This document shows positions 60,334-64,000 of a DNA stretch of 64,000 nucleotides, piece by piece; the first letter of the stretch is position 1; every line of letters starts with the position of its first letter. The stretch comes from Oscillospiraceae bacterium (GTDB lineage Bacteria > Bacillota > Clostridia > Oscillospirales > Oscillospiraceae). A program made the translations under genes and the position numbers. The notes under the pieces are model-generated. The model ran no database searches and was not told the origin of the DNA. It was given only the letters and a program-made list of their open reading frames with translations. The stretch lies in assembly GCA_902778275.1 (NCBI GenBank), contig CACYXE010000014.1, positions 1 to 64,000 of the forward strand, read 5' to 3'.

Positions 60334-60756
60334 TTAGGAGCGGAAGCTCTGCACGGGAATGCCCATGATCGTGGGGGCGAAGCCCTTCATGATGGCCTCG
60401 TAAGTCCCGGTGAAGAAGGGACTCTTGGGATAGCGGTCGTTCCATTGGCGGCAAAGAGTATCAGCAAACGCCATGGCAGCACCGCCCCGGAGGGAGGCGG
60501 CGGGGGCGAGGAACAGTGCCAGAACGCGTCGCTCCTCCTCAAAGGCGCGCTTTTTCGCCCGGCGGGGCAGCTGGGCCCGGCCTTTTTCCAGCGCGTCGAT
60601 CAGTCCGGCGGCAGCGGCCTCCGGGTCCATGTCCTCCACAGCAGCGAACAGCGGGGCGCAGTCCGCCGCAAAGGCCTGGAAGCAGGCGGGATAATGGGTC
60701 TCATCAAAGCGGGTGAGATAGCTCCGGGCTGCGGAGATCAGTTCAACAAATTCCAT
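60334..60756 (-). CDS. Conserved hypothetical protein, 140 aa
   Basis: A 140-residue mostly helical soluble protein with no recognised motif. It contains an Arg/Lys-rich stretch (RRAKKRAFEEERR) near its centre and the segment ALFLAPAASLRGGAAMAFADTLCRQWNDRYPKSPFFTGTYE (in parts), which looks like a conserved core. It is a single gene with its own promoter and terminator. Confidence 0.7.
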   Translation of the reverse strand: MEFVELISAARSYLTRFDETHYPACFQAFAADCAPLFAAVEDMDPEAAAAGLIDALEKGRAQLPRRAKKRAFEEERRVLALFLAPAASLRGGAAMAFADTLCRQWNDRYPKSPFFTGTYEAIMKGFAPTIMGIPVQSFRS

Positions 60757-60787
60757 AGCGGCCTCCAGTCGATGTGTTCTTGCCTCT

Positions 60788-60838
60788 ATTATAATGGTTT
60801 TTTCCCGGCTTGCAAGGGGAAGCCGTTTATACTACAAT
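60788..60838. promoter_or_regulatory. Divergent promoters sharing one TTGCAA element
   Basis: The self-complementary TTGCAA at 60810-60815 serves as -35 in both directions: TATAAT on the minus strand (60788-60793, spacer 16) and TACAAT on the plus strand (60833-60838, spacer 17). The two genes would compete for polymerase. Confidence 0.6.
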
Positions 60839-60868
60839 AAAGAGCGAAAAGCGGAAGGGGAAGACGGC

Positions 60869-61654
60869 ATGGAAGAACGGCAGAACAGGCATACAGGTAT
60901 AACGGCGGCGACCCTGAAAGGGACGGCGCTGGTCTCCATGCTGATCGATCATATCGGCTATGTGCTGCTGCCGGCGCTGATCCTCTATGGCAAGAGCCAG
61001 CCGCTGCCCTGGGACAGTGAGACGCTGCGTTCCGTCTATTGGACGCTGCGCAGCCTGGGCCGCCCGGCCTTCCCGCTGTACCTGTTTTTGCTGATGGAGG
61101 GCTTTCAGCATACCCGCAGCCGGGGGAAATATCTGCTGCGGCTGAGTCTGTTTGCCTTGCTGTCGGAGATCCCTTTTGATCTGGCACTGTACAAAACGCC
61201 CCTGGAATTCAGCCATCAGAATGTGTTTTTCACCCTGGCCACCGGCTTTGCCGCGCTGATGGGAATCGACGCCCTGCGCCGCGCTCCCGGAAGCCGCATA
61301 CTGCGGGGCGCCGGGATCGCGGCAGTCTTTGCGGCGGCTCCGCTGCTGGCCCGGCTGCTGCATACGGATTACCGCGCGCAGGGGGTGCTGGCGCTGGAGC
61401 TGCTGTACGCGGCCACCTGGCTGCGGGATCGCCGGGGCGGCGAGACGCCGGGCGGCCGGGCGCTGCGCTGGTGTGTCATGCTGCCGGCGCTGCTGTGGAG
61501 CTCCCGGCGGGAATGGTGGTATCTGCTGGCGCTGCCCCTGGTGTACTGCTATAACGGGGAAAAGGGGCGGCAGGCAAACCGCTGGTTTTTCTATGGCTTC
61601 TACCCGGCGCATTTTCTGCTGTTGGCGGCGCTGCGGGCACTGCTGTTCGGATAG
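60869..61654 (+). CDS. TraX family membrane protein
   Basis: A 261-residue TraX-family protein with about seven spans (TLKGTALVSMLIDHIGY, RSLGRPAFPLYLFLLMEGF, LSEIPFDLALY, HQNVFFTLATGF). TraX of F plasmid acetylates pilin, but chromosomal homologues in Clostridia are common and uncharacterised; a membrane acyltransferase role is likely. A purine-rich GGAAGGGGAAG precedes the ATG at 60869. Confidence 0.88.
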   Translation: MEERQNRHTGITAATLKGTALVSMLIDHIGYVLLPALILYGKSQPLPWDSETLRSVYWTLRSLGRPAFPLYLFLLMEGFQHTRSRGKYLLRLSLFALLSEIPFDLALYKTPLEFSHQNVFFTLATGFAALMGIDALRRAPGSRILRGAGIAAVFAAAPLLARLLHTDYRAQGVLALELLYAATWLRDRRGGETPGGRALRWCVMLPALLWSSRREWWYLLALPLVYCYNGEKGRQANRWFFYGFYPAHFLLLAALRALLFG

Positions 61655-61671
61655 GCTGCGCAAACAGAAAG

Positions 61672-61705
61672 GGACCCAGGCACGTCAAAGGGCGCGCCTG
61701 GGTCC
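61672..61705. terminator. Hairpin between convergent genes
   Basis: A 10-bp GC-rich stem (61672-61681 with 61696-61705) with a 14-base loop. No long T tract, so a weak terminator at best. Confidence 0.5.
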
Positions 61706-61714
61706 TCGCTTTCA

Positions 61715-61963
61715 TCAGCGGGAAAAGAGAGAAGTCTTTTTACAGGGGGTGCTGGCGATATCCAGCGCCCGATATCCGGCGGCGCCGATGATCTGGCGCA
61801 GCTTCTGCGGGTCCGGCGCCTCCTCGCTGAGGATCACGGTCTCCCCTTTCCGATGGGAGGACGCGACCTTCTTCACAGAGAAGGCCCTGCGCACGGCGTC
61901 GTTGATGTGGGCTTCGCACATGCCGCACATCATGCCGTCCACTTTTACGGTGGTCCGGATCAT
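61715..61963 (-). CDS. Heavy-metal-associated (HMA) domain protein
   Basis: An 82-residue HMA/CopZ-like fold. The metal site is GMMCGMCEAHIND, with Cys-x2-Cys at about residues 13-16. It overlaps the FeoB-associated gene by 4 bases, which suggests a role in handling the metal brought in by FeoB rather than copper. The ATG at 61963 has GGAGG upstream. Confidence 0.85.
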   Translation of the reverse strand: MIRTTVKVDGMMCGMCEAHINDAVRRAFSVKKVASSHRKGETVILSEEAPDPQKLRQIIGAAGYRALDIASTPCKKTSLFSR

Positions 61964-62184
61964 GGGCGGCCTCCTTCCTTTATCCCGGGGCTCCGGCAGG
62001 CGCTGCACCCGGCGCATCCGGCACAGCTGCCGCAGCTTCCGCCGCAGGAGGACTTGCCGGCCTTTTTATCCCGGATCATGGACTTTTTATCCCGGATCAT
62101 GGATCGGAGCAAAAAGCCGACAACCAGAACGATGACCGCAACCAGAACGATATTGATGAGATTGGCAGAAAGCCATTCCAACAT
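61960..62184 (-). CDS. FeoB-associated Cys-rich membrane protein
   Basis: A 74-residue protein with one membrane span (about 8-26), a basic linker and a Cys-rich tail (CGGSCGSCAGCAGCSAC). Such proteins follow feoB in many Firmicutes and probably assist ferrous iron transfer. The linker contains a tandem SMIRDKK repeat, encoded by a 21-base tandem duplication at 62063-62104, so it is one unit longer than usual. Confidence 0.87.
   Translation of the reverse strand: MLEWLSANLINIVLVAVIVLVVGFLLRSMIRDKKSMIRDKKAGKSSCGGSCGSCAGCAGCSACRSPGIKEGGRP
62063..62104. repeat. 21-base tandem duplication
   Basis: Two adjacent copies (62063-62083 and 62084-62104) differ only at the last base. It adds seven residues to the linker of the FeoB-associated protein without breaking the frame. 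Confidence 0.9.
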
Positions 62185-62269
62185 AAGATCACTTCCTTAA
62201 AAGGGCGGCGGCATTGCGGGGCTGAGGTGTGTAAGCTCACAGCGCCGCCGTATAGAGAGGGTCGAAAGA

Positions 62270-64000
62270 TTACTTTACGGTAAGCTTCTGGGCTTCCTTG
62301 TAGGGCTTGAAGAGCTGCCACAGGAGAAGCGCAAGCATCACCAGCGCAAGCACCAGCCCGACGACGTTCATGCCGCCCGCGAAGAGACGGCCCAGCTGCC
62401 AGACGATGAAGGCGGTCACCCAGGCAAAGCCGCACTGGTAGCCAATGGCGAACCAGGTCCACTTTGCGCTGTTCATCTCCCGCTTGATGGCGCCGATGGC
62501 CGCAAAGCAGGGGGCGCAGAGCAGGTTGAAGATCATGAAGGCGAAGGCCGCCAGCTTGCCGTGGCCGCCGGAGAAAGTGTTGAAGTCCTCAGCCACTCGG
62601 TCCCAGATCTGGTCGCCGTTCTCCTCCAGCTCCTCCTCGCCGTCGTTGTCGTCATAGGCGTACATGATGCCGAAGTTGGCGACGACCTCCTCCTTCGCAA
62701 CCAAACCGGTGACGGTGGCGGCAGTGGGCTTCCAGTCGCCGAAGCCCAGAGGCTTGAATACAACAGAGACAGGCTGGGCGATACGGGCGAGGAGGGAGTC
62801 GTCCATCGGCTCGACCTCGTCCTCGGGGATGCCCATGCGGTCGGCCACAACAGACACGTACTCTTCGGTCACAACCGTGTCGTCCTCATAGAGATCGTCC
62901 ACCATGCCGAAGCGGCCGTTGACGGTGCCGAAGCTGGACAGGAACCAGATGATGATGGAGCTGAGCACGATGACAGTGCCGGCGCGCTTGATGAAGGACC
63001 AGCCCCGTTCCCAGGTGCCCCGGAGCACATTGCCCAGGGAGGGCACGTGGTAGGCGGGCAGCTCCATGACGAAGGGGGCGGGATCGCCGGCGAACATCTT
63101 GGTCTTCTTGAGCATGATGCCGGAGAGAATGATGGCGGCCACACCGATGAAGTACGCGGAGACGGCCACGATCCCGCTGCCGCCGAAGAGAGCGCCGGCG
63201 ATCAGGCCGATGATGGGCATCTTGGCGCCGCAGGGGATAAAGCAGGTGGTCATGATGGTCATGCGGCGGTCACGCTCATTCTCGATGGTACGGGAGGCCA
63301 TGACGCCGGGGACGCCGCAGCCAGTACCCACCAGCATGGGGATAAAGGATTTGCCGGACAAGCCGAAGCGGCGGAAGATCCGGTCCATGATGAAGGCAAT
63401 GCGTGCCATGTAGCCGCAGTCCTCCAGCAGGCAGAGCATCAGGAACAGGACCAGCATCTGGGGCACGAAGCCCAGCACGGCGCCCACGCCGGCCAGGATG
63501 CCGTCGGAGATCAGGCCGGTGAGCCAACCCGTGACGCCCCAGCCCTCCAGGATGGCGCGGGAGCCGTCGGTCAGCCAGGCGCCGCCCAGCACATCGTTGG
63601 TCCAGTCGGTCAGGAAGGAGCCGAAGGGACCCATGGCGATCCAGTAGACCAGCCACATCACCACGGCGAAAATGGGCAGGGCCAGGATCCGGTTGGTGAC
63701 GACCCGGTCGATCTTGTCAGAGCGGGTCAGCAGGCCCTGACCGGCCTTCTTGCAGCAGGCTTTCATCAGCTGGCCTATGTAGATGTAGCGCTCGTTGGTG
63801 ATAATGCTCTCCGCGTCGTCGTCCAGCTCCGTCTCGGCGGCGGCGATATCCTTCTCGATGTGCTCGCGGATGCCGGGATCCAGATTCAGCTTTTCGATGA
63901 CCTTCTCATCCCGCTCAAAGAGCTTGATGGCGTACCAGCGCTGCTGCTCTTCGGGCAGGTTGTGAACGGTGACCTCCTCGATATGGGCCAGCGCATGCTC
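62270..64000 (-). CDS. feoB: Ferrous iron transporter FeoB, C-terminal part (cut by window end)
   Basis: 576 residues of FeoB are visible; the N-terminal GTPase domain lies beyond the window. The frame is open from 64000, starting within the helical GDI/spacer region (RWYAIKLFERDE). The membrane domain follows with typical segments (FLMLCLLEDCGYMARIAF, LVGTGCGVPGVMASRT, CFIPCGAKMPIIGLI). FeoB imports ferrous iron under anaerobic conditions. A soluble insert with an acidic run (DDNDGEEELEENGD) lies between late spans. The HMA and Cys-rich partners follow downstream. Confidence 0.95.
   Translation of the reverse strand, partial: EHALAHIEEVTVHNLPEEQQRWYAIKLFERDEKVIEKLNLDPGIREHIEKDIAAAETELDDDAESIITNERYIYIGQLMKACCKKAGQGLLTRSDKIDRVVTNRILALPIFAVVMWLVYWIAMGPFGSFLTDWTNDVLGGAWLTDGSRAILEGWGVTGWLTGLISDGILAGVGAVLGFVPQMLVLFLMLCLLEDCGYMARIAFIMDRIFRRFGLSGKSFIPMLVGTGCGVPGVMASRTIENERDRRMTIMTTCFIPCGAKMPIIGLIAGALFGGSGIVAVSAYFIGVAAIILSGIMLKKTKMFAGDPAPFVMELPAYHVPSLGNVLRGTWERGWSFIKRAGTVIVLSSIIIWFLSSFGTVNGRFGMVDDLYEDDTVVTEEYVSVVADRMGIPEDEVEPMDDSLLARIAQPVSVVFKPLGFGDWKPTAATVTGLVAKEEVVANFGIMYAYDDNDGEEELEENGDQIWDRVAEDFNTFSGGHGKLAAFAFMIFNLLCAPCFAAIGAIKREMNSAKWTWFAIGYQCGFAWVTAFIVWQLGRLFAGGMNVVGLVLALVMLALLLWQLFKPYKEAQKLTVK

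Overview
The window is chromosomal DNA of a GC-rich Gram-positive anaerobe of class Clostridia, most like the Oscillospiraceae/Flavonifractor group. The case rests on gene content (zinc-ribbon L33, HprK-MurB-RapZ-WhiA, a PyrR attenuator, BmpA-type nucleoside ABC transporter, FeoB with a Cys-rich partner, formate-THF ligase with cyclodeaminase), strong AGGAGG ribosome sites, frequent TTG/GTG starts and consensus TTGACA-17-TATAAT promoters. The species assignment is inference.

Layout. 1-2.3 kb: rpmG-secE-nusG-rplK-rplA, closed by a terminator. 2.3-6.7 kb: a Pro/Thr-rich anchored protein, nth, an M32 carboxypeptidase, a PPOX-like flavoprotein and a low-GC alpha/beta hydrolase. 6.8-8.1 kb (minus): a lipoprotein apparently split by a +1 shift. 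8.1-15.4 kb (minus): hprK-murB-rapZ-whiA-dnaE. 15.6-22.2 kb: rpmB, xpt, then a purine-nucleoside-type ABC importer. 22.4-26.3 kb: an alpha-oxoamine synthase, then (minus) pyrR-uracil permease-GNAT behind a PyrR attenuator. 26.4-32.1 kb: an orphan MsmK-type ATPase, a gamma-D-Glu-mDAP-type peptidase and trkA-trkH. 32.2-34.4 kb: SPFH, ribbon-helix-helix and YhfC-like protease genes behind a palindromic operator. 34.4-37.8 kb: tRNA-Asp, tRNA-Thr, a tyrosine integrase, a serine-recombinase remnant and a GT39-like membrane protein.

38-48 kb is the most distinctive region. A SorC/LsrR-type regulator is followed by DhaL, DhaK, an LsrF-like aldolase/thiolase, a VOC-like small protein and a complete LsrB/C/A/D-type ABC importer. 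It looks like the autoinducer-2 (lsr) system with the LsrK kinase replaced by a dihydroxyacetone-kinase pair. Two matching palindromes, TAACA-N2-TGTTA, flank the regulator and the first enzyme. An acetamidase/formamidase-family gene follows.

48.6-52.8 kb is a one-carbon operon, panB-fhs-fchA-folD. Its FolD lacks two of the three cyclohydrolase residues, which fits a dehydrogenase-only role beside FchA. 52.9-64 kb holds a zinc-ribbon membrane protein, an iron alcohol dehydrogenase, a TSUP permease, a split ThrE-type exporter, a Y-polymerase/YolD/S24-repressor mutagenesis cassette, a TraX-family protein, and an iron module (HMA protein, FeoB-associated protein, FeoB cut by the window end). No CRISPR array, intact insertion sequence or rRNA was seen.
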